Source: Azotimanducus sp965220185
Lineage (GTDB): Bacteria > Pseudomonadota > Gammaproteobacteria > Pseudomonadales > Azotimanducaceae
Assembly: GCA_965220185.1 (NCBI GenBank)
Contig: OZ244807.1
Span: forward strand, 992,001 to 1,056,000
Reading direction: 5' to 3'
DNA: 64,000 nt
The notes beneath the pieces are model-generated. The model had not been told where the DNA came from. It searched no databases and worked only from the letters and a program-made list of their open reading frames with translations. Each line of letters starts with the position of its first letter. Within the stretch, counting starts at the first letter, position 1. The translations under genes were made by a program, and so were the position numbers. This document shows positions 16,765 to 26,906 of this stretch, piece after piece.

Positions 16765-18413
16765 TCGTGCGATTTCGCATCATGGTGGCGAGCTTCCTGC
16801 TCGTGGCGAGCGCCTTCGTCGGCTATCAGGCGTTTCTGAGCTTCTGGCAAAAGGACTTTCTGCAATCCGAAGGCGCCAATCGCTCGAATCGACTTGAAAC
16901 CGTCGCCGCGATGCGCGGCATCATCTTTGATCGCAACGGCGAGCCGCTCGCCATCAGCACGCCGGTGTTCAATGTCGTGGCCGATCCGAGCCTAGCTCGT
17001 TGGGATAGTCAAGCTGCGCACGGGCTGGCGCGCGATCTCGGCCTCGACACATCGCACATGCTCGAAGCGCTAGGCGCCAAGCGCCAAGCGGGTAGCCGCT
17101 ACATGCGCCTCGCCAAGCGCTTGACGCCTGAGCAGGCGGCGCGCATTGAAGAACGGGCGCTCACCGGCCTCTATATGGAACGGGAGTACCGGCGCTTCTA
17201 TCCCGCAGGCGAAATTACGGCGCATCTCGTTGGCACGACCGATAGCGCCAATCGCGGCATGGAAGGCCTTGAGTACGCCTATGACCGGGCGCTCACGCAG
17301 CGGGATGGCAAGCGCCGGGTGCTGCGCAACGAGAAAGGCGAGGTCGTCAAGAATCTCGGCTACACGCAAATGCCTCGTTTCGGCGAGGATTTGATCCTGT
17401 CCATCGACCTGCACTTGCAGCACCATGCGCACAAGGTGCTGAAGAGCGCTGTCGAAACAATGCGCGCCAAGTCCGCCGTGCTCATCATGCTCGATGCGCG
17501 AAGCGGCGAAATCATGGCGCTCGTCAATCAGCCGAGCTTCAATCCGAACGCACCCTTTTCAGGGCATTTCGCTCGCAAGAATCGCGCCGTCACCGATAGC
17601 TTCGAACCCGGTTCAACGATCAAGCCGTTTGTCGCGCTTGCCGCGCTCAAGAACCGTATCTATCGTCCTGATTCGATCATCGAGACAAGCCCGGGCGCCT
17701 ACCGTGTCGGGCGCAAGCTTGTCGAAGACCCGCGCGACTACGGCGCGCTCACGCTCGCTGGAGTCATCGCCAAGTCGAGTCAGGTTGGCATCAGCAAGGT
17801 GGCGCTCAACATGCACGAACTCGCGGTTTTTGAAGTGCTCGAGCGGCTCGGCTTCGGTGTGCCGACCTTGAGTGGATTGCCATTCGAGGAGCCGGGAGAA
17901 TTGAGCAAGCTTGGGCTGAAGAGCGAAGTTGTGCGCGCCACGCTTGCCTACGGCTACGGACTCTCGGTCACGCCCATGCAGCTCGCGAGCGCCTACTTGA
18001 TGCTTGCCACCGGCGGTATCCGCCTGACACCGGGCATCTTCAAGCGCGACCCGCACGCAGTCAAAGGCAAGCGATTGTTTGCCGCTGGCGATGTCGAAAA
18101 AATCATGCGCATGCTCGAACAGGTGGTCACGCCGCAAGGCACTGCGTGGAAGGCGCATGTGCCGGGCTACCGCGTGGCCGGCAAGACCGGCACGATTCGA
18201 AAGGTTGGACGCGCTGGCTATGACGCATCGCGTCACGCGACTTGGTTTGTTGGCATGGTGCCCGCGACACGTCCGCGTTTTGTCCTGCTCGTGCAGGTCG
18301 ATGAACCGAAGACTGCGATGCCGAGCGGCGGTTCGGTGTCCGCGCCGATCTTCGCTGACGTCGCGAGCCTCGCGGTTCGCCATCTCGGTATTGCACCGGA
18401 TCGTGGCATATGA
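16761..18413 (+). CDS. ftsI: Septal peptidoglycan transpeptidase FtsI (PBP3)
   Basis: A 550-residue class B penicillin-binding protein with an N-terminal membrane anchor (about 5-25), a dimerisation domain (RGIIFDRNGEPLAIS) and a transpeptidase domain. The active-site motif is STIK with Ser285 (EPGSTIKPF), and the KTGT box starts at 475. The second motif, normally SxN, reads SSQ (339-341, AKSSQVGISK), an asparagine-to-glutamine change at a usually invariant position. It cross-links septal peptidoglycan together with FtsW, encoded further down. Confidence 0.95.
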   Translation: MIVRFRIMVASFLLVASAFVGYQAFLSFWQKDFLQSEGANRSNRLETVAAMRGIIFDRNGEPLAISTPVFNVVADPSLARWDSQAAHGLARDLGLDTSHMLEALGAKRQAGSRYMRLAKRLTPEQAARIEERALTGLYMEREYRRFYPAGEITAHLVGTTDSANRGMEGLEYAYDRALTQRDGKRRVLRNEKGEVVKNLGYTQMPRFGEDLILSIDLHLQHHAHKVLKSAVETMRAKSAVLIMLDARSGEIMALVNQPSFNPNAPFSGHFARKNRAVTDSFEPGSTIKPFVALAALKNRIYRPDSIIETSPGAYRVGRKLVEDPRDYGALTLAGVIAKSSQVGISKVALNMHELAVFEVLERLGFGVPTLSGLPFEEPGELSKLGLKSEVVRATLAYGYGLSVTPMQLASAYLMLATGGIRLTPGIFKRDPHAVKGKRLFAAGDVEKIMRMLEQVVTPQGTAWKAHVPGYRVAGKTGTIRKVGRAGYDASRHATWFVGMVPATRPRFVLLVQVDEPKTAMPSGGSVSAPIFADVASLAVRHLGIAPDRGI

Positions 18414-19855
18414 CAGCCGTCTCGCTGAAATCGCTCTTTCCGGGGTCGAGTGATCCAGTGACTCACATCACTGGCTTGACGCTCGATTCGCGAGATGTCA
18501 TTGCGGGCGACCTCTTTCTCGCGCTCAAAGGCAGCGCTCGCGACGGGCACGACTTTGTGCAGGATGCGATTGACCGTGGCGCGGCGGCGATCGCCTGCGA
18601 GCGCAACCTGTGCGATCTTCCAGTGCCTGTCATCAGCGACGCCGCATTGCGAGCCAAGGTCGGCGAGCTTGCCGCACGCTTCTACGGCGAACCTGCGCTC
18701 GCTTTGCGGATTGTCGCTGTCACCGGTACCAACGGCAAGACATCGGTGTGCTGGTTCGTCGCGAGCCTGCTCGCGGCGTTGAATCTGCCCGCCGCGTGCC
18801 ACGGCACCATCGGCTGGGGTGCGCCGCCAAAGCTTGCGAGCGCGAGCTTGACAACACCGGATGCCATCACGTTACATGCGCGCTTGAACGCGCTTCGCTT
18901 TCAGGGCGTGCGCTGGGTGGCTCTCGAAGCCAGCTCGCACGCGCTCGATCAAGACCGCCTTGGCGGTGTGAATCCAGAAGTCGCAGTGTTCACGAATTTG
19001 AGCCGCGATCATCTGGATTACCACCGAGACATGGATGCCTACCTCGTTGCCAAGGCGCGTCTTTTTTCCATGCCTTCTGTGAAAACCGCCGTCATCAACG
19101 TCGATGATGCTGCCAGCGCTGCGATACGCAAAGCCGTCAACAGGCACACGCAAGTAGTGACTGTCGGCACAGGCAAGGGGGCCGATGTTCGCTACACCTT
19201 GCGCGATCGATATCTAGGCGTCGAACTTCAAGCCGAAACCCCGTGGGGCCGCTACGCCGCCGTCTTGCCAATGATCGGCGAAACAGGCCCGCTCAATGTG
19301 CTGAACGCCATGGTCAGCCTAGCCAGTGCTGGCATCGACATGCACGCCATGTGGGACGTTGCCGCAACCTTGCCGCCGGTTCCAGGTCGAATGCAGGTGT
19401 TTGATGCGCCTGTGCCGATCATCGTTGATTACGCACACACGCCTGATGCCTTGGCGCGCACCATGAAAAGCCTGCAGCGGCGCTTTGCTGACGGTGTCGT
19501 CTGCGTGTTCGGCTGCGGCGGCGAGCGCGATCAAGGCAAGCGCATGCTCATGGCCGAAGTTGTGGACAGCCTCGCGGTCGAAGCGTGGGTGACTGACGAC
19601 AACCCGCGTGGCGAACCGCCTTGTCGCATCCGCGAGCAAGTCTGCCAGAGCTTTTCCCGCCTCGCGCCGCACAACGTTGGCGATCGCGCACGCGCATCAA
19701 AAGAAGCGTATCGCGCTGCGCGGCCAGGACAGGCGCTGCTGATTGCCGGCAAGGGCCATGAGATCGGTATCGACTGCGGCGGGCACATCACGCCGCACAG
19801 CGATATCGAGTTGGCGCGCGATCTCTCGCAAAACCAGGCAGCGCGCGCATGCTGA
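18410..19855 (+). CDS. murE: UDP-MurNAc-L-Ala-D-Glu:meso-DAP ligase
   Basis: A 481-residue Mur ligase that adds the third amino acid of the stem peptide. VAVTGTNGKTS binds ATP, and EASSHALDQDRL and FTNLSRDHLDYH are substrate and metal blocks. DNPRGE near 396 is the DNPR motif that selects meso-diaminopimelate, so the peptidoglycan is of the DAP type. In relatives murF follows directly; here the next gene is mraY, overlapping by 7 bases. Confidence 0.96.
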   Translation: MTAVSLKSLFPGSSDPVTHITGLTLDSRDVIAGDLFLALKGSARDGHDFVQDAIDRGAAAIACERNLCDLPVPVISDAALRAKVGELAARFYGEPALALRIVAVTGTNGKTSVCWFVASLLAALNLPAACHGTIGWGAPPKLASASLTTPDAITLHARLNALRFQGVRWVALEASSHALDQDRLGGVNPEVAVFTNLSRDHLDYHRDMDAYLVAKARLFSMPSVKTAVINVDDAASAAIRKAVNRHTQVVTVGTGKGADVRYTLRDRYLGVELQAETPWGRYAAVLPMIGETGPLNVLNAMVSLASAGIDMHAMWDVAATLPPVPGRMQVFDAPVPIIVDYAHTPDALARTMKSLQRRFADGVVCVFGCGGERDQGKRMLMAEVVDSLAVEAWVTDDNPRGEPPCRIREQVCQSFSRLAPHNVGDRARASKEAYRAARPGQALLIAGKGHEIGIDCGGHITPHSDIELARDLSQNQAARAC

Positions 19856-20931
19856 ACTGGCTCACGGACATGCTGCTGCAAGTCGATCCGGGCTTCGGAG
19901 TGTTGCAATACCTGACGCTGCGCACCGTGTTCGCCGCGCTCACAGCGCTGTTGATCAGCCTGTTGATGGGTTCGATGGTCATACGCTATCTACAGAAGCT
20001 GCAAGTCAAGCAGGTTGTGCGTGATGACGGCCCCGAGACCCACCTCGCGAAGACCGGCACCCCCACCATGGGCGGCCTCCTGATCCTCGGCGTGTTCGTC
20101 CTCACCGCAGTGCTGTGGGCGCGGCTTGAAAACGTGTACGTATGGACCGTTGTGCTGGCGACCTTGGCGTTTGGCTTGATCGGCTTCGCCGACGACTATC
20201 TCAAAGTCGTGCGCGGCAACGCGCGGGGCTTGCGCGCGCGCTGGAAGTTCCTCGCGCAGTCAGTGGTCGCGCTGTTTGTTGCTGGCTTCTTGTACACCAG
20301 CGCCTCGGGCATGGAACAGACGGCGCTCTATGTGCCCGTGTTCAAAGAAGTTGCGCTCAATATCGGGCCCGCCTACCTGCTGCTCGCCTACCTCGTCATC
20401 GTCGGCAGCAGCAATGCGGTGAATCTCACCGACGGGCTCGACGGGCTGGCCATTTTGCCGTGTGCCATGATCGCCGCGGCACTTGGCCTGCTCGCCTATG
20501 TGGCCGGTCATTCGGAGATGTCAGCCTACTTTGGCGTGCCGTATATCGAGGGCGCTGGCGAGCTGGCAATTGTCTGCGGCGCGATTTCGGGGGCCGCGCT
20601 CGGCTTTCTGTGGTTCAACGCCTATCCTGCGCAGGTGTTCATGGGCGATGTCGGCGCGCTGTCGCTCGGCGCGGCCTTGGGCGTGCTCGCGCTCATCTCG
20701 CGTCACGAACTGCTGCTCATGCTGATGGCCGGCGTGTTCGTGCTCGAGACGGTTTCAGTCATCGTGCAGGTCGCATCGTTTCGACTGACTGGCAAGCGTG
20801 TGTTCCGCATGGCCCCCTTGCATCATCACTTTGAACTGAAGGGCTGGCCTGAGTCCGTGGTGATTGTGCGGTTCTGGATCATTAGCCTCGTCCTTGTGCT
20901 GGTGGCGCTCTCCACCCTCAAGATTCGGTGA
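19849..20931 (+). CDS. mraY: Phospho-MurNAc-pentapeptide transferase
   Basis: A 360-residue integral membrane enzyme with about ten helices that makes lipid I on undecaprenyl phosphate. The catalytic aspartates are visible in GFADDYLK, and the other conserved loops are NLTDGLDGLA, MGDVGALSLG and PLHHHFELKG. Length and motifs are normal. It overlaps murE and murD by a few bases each. Confidence 0.97.
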   Translation: MLNWLTDMLLQVDPGFGVLQYLTLRTVFAALTALLISLLMGSMVIRYLQKLQVKQVVRDDGPETHLAKTGTPTMGGLLILGVFVLTAVLWARLENVYVWTVVLATLAFGLIGFADDYLKVVRGNARGLRARWKFLAQSVVALFVAGFLYTSASGMEQTALYVPVFKEVALNIGPAYLLLAYLVIVGSSNAVNLTDGLDGLAILPCAMIAAALGLLAYVAGHSEMSAYFGVPYIEGAGELAIVCGAISGAALGFLWFNAYPAQVFMGDVGALSLGAALGVLALISRHELLLMLMAGVFVLETVSVIVQVASFRLTGKRVFRMAPLHHHFELKGWPESVVIVRFWIISLVLVLVALSTLKIR

Positions 20932-22271
20932 GCATGATGGGGGCTAGGCAAGCAATCCTTGGACTTGGGCTGACCGGCTATTCCCTGCTGCGGCATCTCG
21001 CAGGCAAGGGCGCCGCCAATCTCGTGGTGGTCGATACGCGCGAGCAGCCGCCGATGCTCGAAGCAGCGGCGAACGATTATCCGCAGGTCGAATTTGTCTG
21101 TGGCCGCGCGTCAAGGCACATGTCGTGGCAGGACATTGGGCGCGTGTATGTGAGTCCTGGTATCGCCATCGACAATTCATGCGTGCTCGCGCCTGCGAGG
21201 CGCCTTGGCATTCCGATTGACAGCGACATTGGCCTCTTCCTGCGCGAAGCGCGTGCGCCTGTATTTGCGGTGACTGGCACCAACGGCAAGAGCACGGTAT
21301 GCAGCCTCGCTGGCCATCTGCTTCGGGGGTGCGGTTTCAATGCCTCAGTTGGCGGCAATCTTGGGTTGCCAGCGCTCGATATGCTCGACACCGCCGCGGC
21401 GATGCACGTCTTGGAACTGTCAAGTTTTCAGCTTGAGCGGCTTGCTGGCGAATCCGTGCATCTCGGCGCAATCTTGAACATCGCGCCCGATCACGGTGAC
21501 CGCTACCAGCGCTTTGAAGACTACATTGATGCCAAGCGGCGAATATACAAAGGTGCCGAGGCGAGTCTTGAGAATCGTCAGGAGCCTTTGACCATCGCGA
21601 ACGAAGTCCCCACGCGCCTCAGTTTCGGCCAGGATGCGCCGCCCGGGCCGCGTGATGCTGGGCTTGTCGATGGCAAATGGCTCAGTGTCGGCAGCCATCG
21701 AGTCGCGAATCTTGATGCGCTTCCCTTTGCTGGCGGACATGAATGCGCGAATGCGCTTGCGGCGTTGGTGATCGCATCTGAAGCTGGCGCCGATGTGCGT
21801 GAGGCGGGCGACCTGCTCGCGCGCTTTGAAGGTCTGCCGCATCGCATGAAGCTCATCGGTGTGCACGGCGGTGTGCGCTGGATTGACGATTCCAAAGCGA
21901 CCAATGTCGCCGCGGCGCAGAGCGCGATATCGAGCCTTGCGAATGCGTCTGGCGGCGGCCGCATATTCGTTATTCTTGGCGGCGATGCAAAGGGCGCGGA
22001 GCTGCGCCCGTTGCGCGAGTCGATCAACGAACGGGTCGCTGGCGTCTGCCTGCTTGGCAAGGACGGGCCGCGCTTCTTCGACGCCCTTGAGGGCAAGGTG
22101 GAGATCTTCCACGCCAAATCGATGGACGAGGCCGTATATTTGTGTTCCGGGCGCGCCAAGAGCGGGGATCAGGTGCTGCTCTCCCCGGCCGCTGCAAGTT
22201 TCGACATGTTCGAGAACTTTGAAGCACGCGGACGGGCATTCGGCGCTGCTGTGGAGGCACTAGCTCGATGA
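20928..22271 (+). CDS. murD: UDP-MurNAc-L-Ala:D-Glu ligase
   Basis: A 447-residue cytosolic Mur ligase that adds D-glutamate. The ATP loop is VTGTNGKSTVCSL; LELSSFQLE, NIAPDHGDRY and WIDDSKATN are family blocks. The GTG at 20928 overlaps the mraY stop; the ATGs at 20934 and 20937 are equally possible starts. It is followed by ftsW with an ATGA overlap. Confidence 0.96.
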   Translation: MSMMGARQAILGLGLTGYSLLRHLAGKGAANLVVVDTREQPPMLEAAANDYPQVEFVCGRASRHMSWQDIGRVYVSPGIAIDNSCVLAPARRLGIPIDSDIGLFLREARAPVFAVTGTNGKSTVCSLAGHLLRGCGFNASVGGNLGLPALDMLDTAAAMHVLELSSFQLERLAGESVHLGAILNIAPDHGDRYQRFEDYIDAKRRIYKGAEASLENRQEPLTIANEVPTRLSFGQDAPPGPRDAGLVDGKWLSVGSHRVANLDALPFAGGHECANALAALVIASEAGADVREAGDLLARFEGLPHRMKLIGVHGGVRWIDDSKATNVAAAQSAISSLANASGGGRIFVILGGDAKGAELRPLRESINERVAGVCLLGKDGPRFFDALEGKVEIFHAKSMDEAVYLCSGRAKSGDQVLLSPAAASFDMFENFEARGRAFGAAVEALAR

Positions 22272-23398
22272 GCGCTAGCGAGCGGCTCGCGTTTGAGCCC
22301 GGTCTCGTGCTGCCGGCCGTGGTTCTTGCCCTCTTCGGCTTCGTCATGGTGTCGTCGGCGACGCTCGCGGGCAGCATCGAATCGCCGTCAACGCTGGCAG
22401 TGCCGCTGAGACATGCCATCTACTTGCTCATTGCGCTCACGGTGTTCTTCGCGGTCGCGCGCGTGCCGCTCGAGACATGGCGCGCACTGCGCCTGCCGCT
22501 CATGCTGCTCGCGGTTGCCATGTGCGCGGCGGTGCTGATGATCGGTGTCAACGTCAAGGGCGCGACGCGCTGGATATCTTTGGGCCCGGTCTCCGTTCAG
22601 CCCATTGAAGTCGTCAAGTGGGTGGCGGTCGTCTACGTTGCGGCGAGCTTGAGCCGTCATGCCACGCCGCAGGGCCTGCCTGTCAAAGCCTATGTGCAGC
22701 CGACTATTCTCTTCGCCATGCTTTGCGGGCTCCTGCTCCTGCAGCCGGACTTCGGCGGCATGGTGCTGCTTTTGCTGGTGGTGCTTGCGATGACCTTCCT
22801 CGCGGGCATGCGCATCCACCACCTGCTTGCCGCGGGCGTCGCAGCCATTGCCGGGCTCGGCGCCCTTGCGGTCAGTGCTTCCTACCGGCTTGATCGTCTG
22901 CTGTCCTTTATGAACCCTTGGGATTTCGCGACCGGAGAAGGCTATCAGTCAGTGCAAGCGCAAATTGCCTTCGGGCGCGGGGAGCTCTTCGGTCTCGGCC
23001 TTGGCGACGGCGTGCAAAAACTCGCCTACTTGCCGGAATCGCACAATGACTTCATTCTGGCTGTCATCGCCGAAGAACTTGGACTCTTTGGCACTCTGGC
23101 GGTGCTGCTGCTGTTTGCGTGCTTGATCTTCCATGTACTGCGCGCGGGCAAGCGTGCTTGGCGAGATGACGATCCCTATCCGGCCTTGCTCGCGTGGGGC
23201 GTGGGTCTCGCGATCGGGCTGCAGGCACTCATCAACTATGGCGTGAATCTGGGTGTGCTGCCGACCAAGGGCCTCACGCTGCCGCTTGTCAGCTATGGCG
23301 GCAACAGCCTGATCGCAACTGCCGCCATGCTCGGCCTCGTGGCGCGGGTAGAAACGGAGACTGCTCGGGACGATGACGGCTGCGGAGACGAATGGTGA
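22268..23398 (+). CDS. ftsW: SEDS-family peptidoglycan polymerase FtsW
   Basis: A 376-residue protein with about ten membrane helices that polymerises septal glycan strands together with FtsI. Family blocks include GATRWISLGPVSVQPIEVVK, LLLQPDFGGM, SYRLDRLLSFMNPW, PESHNDFILAVIAEELG and the final LPLVSYGGNS. The usual partner murG is absent downstream; murC follows with a 7-base overlap. Confidence 0.95.
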   Translation: MSASERLAFEPGLVLPAVVLALFGFVMVSSATLAGSIESPSTLAVPLRHAIYLLIALTVFFAVARVPLETWRALRLPLMLLAVAMCAAVLMIGVNVKGATRWISLGPVSVQPIEVVKWVAVVYVAASLSRHATPQGLPVKAYVQPTILFAMLCGLLLLQPDFGGMVLLLLVVLAMTFLAGMRIHHLLAAGVAAIAGLGALAVSASYRLDRLLSFMNPWDFATGEGYQSVQAQIAFGRGELFGLGLGDGVQKLAYLPESHNDFILAVIAEELGLFGTLAVLLLFACLIFHVLRAGKRAWRDDDPYPALLAWGVGLAIGLQALINYGVNLGVLPTKGLTLPLVSYGGNSLIATAAMLGLVARVETETARDDDGCGDEW

Positions 23399-24873
23399 CG
23401 ACTCAGCAATTGACACCCCCTTCAATGCTGGCGACGAGTCTGCGCTTCATGGGTCGTATCAAGCGCGTCCACTTTGTTGGCGTTGGCGGCGCCGGCATGT
23501 GCGGCATCGCCGAAGTGCTTGCGAGCGAAGGCTTTGCCGTGTCAGGCTCGGACATGGAAGCATCAGCCACCACACGCCACCTGCAGCGCGTTGGCGTTGA
23601 GGTGCACATCGGTCATAAGCGAGAACATGTGCGCGCAGCCGACGTGGTGGTGGTCTCGGCCGCCGTGCCGCCCACCAACATTGAAATCGTCCATGCACGC
23701 GCGCTCGGCATCGCAGTGATTCCACGCGCTGAAATGCTCGGCGAACTCATGCGCTACCGGATCGGCGTCGCCGTGGCAGGCAGCCACGGCAAGACCACCA
23801 CGACAAGCATGATCGCAGCCATGTTCGAGCACGCTGGCGCTGACCCGACGTATGTGATCGGCGGTGTCCTGCGTGGTAGGAGCGGCAACGCGCGCTTTGG
23901 CGAAGGGCCGCATTTGATTGCCGAGGCCGACGAGAGCGATGCATCGTTTCTGCATCTCTTGCCGCAGATTGCTGTGGTCACCAATATCGATCGCGATCAT
24001 CTCGTCGCCTACGACGGCGATTTCGGTCATTTGAAAGATGCTTTCATTCGATTCGCGCAGCGTCTGCCTTTCTTCGGCGCCCTTCTTGCCTGCGCCGACG
24101 ATGCGGGCGTCGCTGATATTCTGCCAGCGCTGACCCGTCCGGTGCTGACCTACGGAATCGGAGAAGGCCGCGACTATCGAGCTACCAACATTCGCGCCGA
24201 GCATCTAGATTGGCGCTTCACGGCGCTGCGCCCAGGGAGGCATCCGCCAATCGAAGTAGCTGTGTCGCCGCCGGGCGCGCACAACGTGCTCAATGCCCTC
24301 GCGGCAGTGGCGACGGCGACCGAACTCGGCTTGTCTGACGATGCGATCGCAAGCGCCATGGAGAACTTTCATGGCGTTGGTCGCCGCTTCGAGATCCACC
24401 CTGAATGCATGATCGAAGGCAAGCGCTTCACGCTTGTTGACGACTACGGACATCATCCGCGCGAGATTGCCGCCGCGATCGACACGGTTCGGCAGCTATG
24501 GCCGAGGCGCCGCTTGGTCATGGCCTTTCAGCCGCATCGCTACTCCCGGACACACGAGCTGTTCGATGCCTTCGTGGATGTGCTCTCCCGCGTCGATGTA
24601 CTGGTGCTTCTGCAAACCTATGCCGCTGGCGAACCTGCTATTGATGGCGCGATGAGTTGCGACCTCTTCCAGGGTCTGTGTAAAGCTGGCAGCCCTATGG
24701 AAAAATGTATGGCGGACAAGATAGACGATGCCCGCGATGCCTTAGCGCATCTCCTCCGAGGCGATGATGTGCTGCTCGTGCAGGGTGCGGGCAACGTGAA
24801 TCGTCTCAGCGAACAAATGACCGCCGGGCAACTCACTGAAGTGCGCGAGCGGTGCGCACTCGGAGCAGGTTGA
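23392..24873 (+). CDS. murC: UDP-MurNAc:L-alanine ligase
   Basis: A 493-residue Mur ligase that attaches the first amino acid. HFVGVGGAGMCGIAEVL is the substrate-binding N-terminus, AGSHGKTTTTSM the ATP loop, and EADESDASFL and DDYGHHPREI are further conserved blocks. About 15 extra residues precede the usual MGRIKRVHF-like start, so translation could begin at a later methionine. In relatives murB and ddl lie between this gene and ftsQ; neither is present here. Confidence 0.96.
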   Translation: MVTTQQLTPPSMLATSLRFMGRIKRVHFVGVGGAGMCGIAEVLASEGFAVSGSDMEASATTRHLQRVGVEVHIGHKREHVRAADVVVVSAAVPPTNIEIVHARALGIAVIPRAEMLGELMRYRIGVAVAGSHGKTTTTSMIAAMFEHAGADPTYVIGGVLRGRSGNARFGEGPHLIAEADESDASFLHLLPQIAVVTNIDRDHLVAYDGDFGHLKDAFIRFAQRLPFFGALLACADDAGVADILPALTRPVLTYGIGEGRDYRATNIRAEHLDWRFTALRPGRHPPIEVAVSPPGAHNVLNALAAVATATELGLSDDAIASAMENFHGVGRRFEIHPECMIEGKRFTLVDDYGHHPREIAAAIDTVRQLWPRRRLVMAFQPHRYSRTHELFDAFVDVLSRVDVLVLLQTYAAGEPAIDGAMSCDLFQGLCKAGSPMEKCMADKIDDARDALAHLLRGDDVLLVQGAGNVNRLSEQMTAGQLTEVRERCALGAG

Positions 24874-24878
24874 AGACC

Positions 24879-25634
24879 ATGCCAACCGCTTCCCACGCAT
24901 CAAACCGTCAACTCACCTGGGCGTTCTGGGCCTTTGCCCTCGCGCTGCTGCTTGTCGCCGCGGAACTGGCGCGAAGCTACCAGCTCGGCGCGATGCAAAT
25001 CCGCGTGGAAGGCAATTTGTCCCCGGACGAGCGCGAACAGCTTGACGCGCTGCTTGCTCCCTATGTCCGCTCAAGTGCCTTCTGGCTCGACACGCAAGAT
25101 CTCGCAAAAGATCTCGGTTCGCTGCGCTGGGTAGGTGCGGTCGAAGTTCGTTCGACCGGCTTGTCGAAGGCGACGGTGAAGGTTTCGCATAGCTTGACGA
25201 CCGGTCTTCCGAGCCCGGAAAGGACGCTCGTCAACGCGATCGGTGATCTCGCGCGAGCAAGCGAGCACATGCCCGTGTCGCTTGTCCGAGAGAGGCTTCA
25301 CGTCGACGCAAGCCAGAAGCTGGTGTTCATGGCTTTTGACGTCATGCTTGATGAGCTCGGCATCCGTCTTGACGAAATCGAGATCGATGCCTCCGACCAG
25401 CTCATTCTGCATATGGACGCCGGCAAGACGCTGATGCTCGGCAGCACTGACCCGGTTGGCCGCGCAAGCAGGTTCGCACGGATTTATCAGTCCGATCTGA
25501 AAACGCACTGGCATCAGGTGGCGCATGTGGATGCGCGCTATGCCGACGCGGTGGCGGTGCGCACATCAAATCAAGGCCGACTGATCGCGGGCAATTTTTC
25601 GTCGGCATCCATTGCCAGCGGAGAAAGTCGATGA
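24879..25634 (+). CDS. ftsQ: Cell division protein FtsQ
   Basis: A 251-residue bitopic protein with one N-terminal membrane helix (about 13-32), a POTRA-like segment (IRVEGNLSPDEREQLDALLA) and a beta domain. The sequence is divergent, so position between murC and ftsA supports the call as much as similarity does. A GTG at 24852 inside murC is an alternative start. It links FtsBL to the divisome. Confidence 0.85.
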   Translation: MPTASHASNRQLTWAFWAFALALLLVAAELARSYQLGAMQIRVEGNLSPDEREQLDALLAPYVRSSAFWLDTQDLAKDLGSLRWVGAVEVRSTGLSKATVKVSHSLTTGLPSPERTLVNAIGDLARASEHMPVSLVRERLHVDASQKLVFMAFDVMLDELGIRLDEIEIDASDQLILHMDAGKTLMLGSTDPVGRASRFARIYQSDLKTHWHQVAHVDARYADAVAVRTSNQGRLIAGNFSSASIASGESR

Positions 25635-26875
25635 CAGTCATCACGAGCCTCGATATTGGCACCCACAAGATCGTCGCCATCATGGGACGAATGCGGGCGG
25701 ACGCCGAGGTCGAAATCATCGGTGTCGGACATCACGACTCCACCGGCCTCAAACGCGGCGAGGTGGTTGATATTGATGCCACGGTCGATGCCATCCGCTC
25801 GGCGGTGCGCGGCGTGGAATATGCCTCCGGGGTTGATAGCGGTTCGGTGTCTGGCGTGACTGTCGGCATTGCTGGTAGCCATATCCGCTGCATGCACGCC
25901 GACGGCAAGGTGAAGATCGCTGGCAAGGAGGTGAGTACGCAGGATATCGCCTCGGCTATTGATACAGCGAGTGCCATCGACATTGGGCTCGGCGAGCGTA
26001 TGCTGCACGTCCTGCCGCGCACCTTCACCGTAGACCGGGCCACCGGTGTGACCCAGCCGATCGGCATGTATGGGAAGCAGCTAGGTGTCGGTGTGCTTCT
26101 TGTGAACTGTGCCGACGCCGCCGCGAGCAACATCGAAAAGTGCGTGCGGTCGTGCGGCATGAAGGTGGATTCGCTGGTGCTCGAACAAATCGCATCGAGC
26201 CGTGCCGTGCTCGATGAGGATGAGAAGACGCTCGGTGTGTGCGTGGTGGACATAGGTGGTGGCACCACTGACATTGCCGTCTATCTCGACGGCGGCCTTG
26301 AATATGTCGGCGTCATTCCTATTGCGGGCGACCAGATGACGCGCGATATTGCTCATGCCCTGCAGACCCCGCTGCGGGTCGCGCAGGACATCAAGGAGCG
26401 CTATGGATGCGCCTACGCGAGTGATGTAGGCGGACATGAGCGAGTCTATGTGGAAGGCGTTGGCGGACGTATTGGTCGCGAGACGCTCCGGCAATCGCTT
26501 GCCGATGTTGTGCAGGCGCGCTACACCGAACTATTCGTGCTGATTCGCGAGCAGCTTGCTGCTGAAGGGTTGCTTGGGTCTTTGAGCGCTGGGCTCGTGC
26601 TCACTGGCGGCTCGGCGAGCATGGAAGGCTGCGTCAAACTCGCCGAAGAGCATTTTCAAATGGCCGTGCGGCGCGGGATTCCGACGCAAAAATACGGTGT
26701 GCGCGCCATGATGCAAGACCCCAAATATTCGACCGGGGTCGGACTCTTGCTGCACCGCGCCGATGCCATTCGAGCCGCGCGCGCGCAAGCGGCGGGGCAC
26801 AACAGATTTTTCACGCGCGTCGCTAGGCTGTTCGGTCAAAGCGTGCGCAAAACCGCTGTCGTAAGCGGCTATTAG
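25631..26875 (+). CDS. ftsA: Cell division protein FtsA
   Basis: A 414-residue actin-like ATPase that anchors FtsZ to the membrane. TSLDIGTHKIVAIMG is the first phosphate loop, VVDIGGGTTDIAVYLDGG the second, and LVLTGGSASMEGC the adenosine loop. The C-terminus (NRFFTRVARLFGQSVRKT) could form the amphipathic membrane-targeting helix. It overlaps ftsQ by four bases and lies 31 bases before ftsZ. Confidence 0.96.
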   Translation: MTVITSLDIGTHKIVAIMGRMRADAEVEIIGVGHHDSTGLKRGEVVDIDATVDAIRSAVRGVEYASGVDSGSVSGVTVGIAGSHIRCMHADGKVKIAGKEVSTQDIASAIDTASAIDIGLGERMLHVLPRTFTVDRATGVTQPIGMYGKQLGVGVLLVNCADAAASNIEKCVRSCGMKVDSLVLEQIASSRAVLDEDEKTLGVCVVDIGGGTTDIAVYLDGGLEYVGVIPIAGDQMTRDIAHALQTPLRVAQDIKERYGCAYASDVGGHERVYVEGVGGRIGRETLRQSLADVVQARYTELFVLIREQLAAEGLLGSLSAGLVLTGGSASMEGCVKLAEEHFQMAVRRGIPTQKYGVRAMMQDPKYSTGVGLLLHRADAIRAARAQAAGHNRFFTRVARLFGQSVRKTAVVSGY

Positions 26876-26906
26876 CCATTTCAATGATCACTAGGAGGAC
26901 AGTGTC

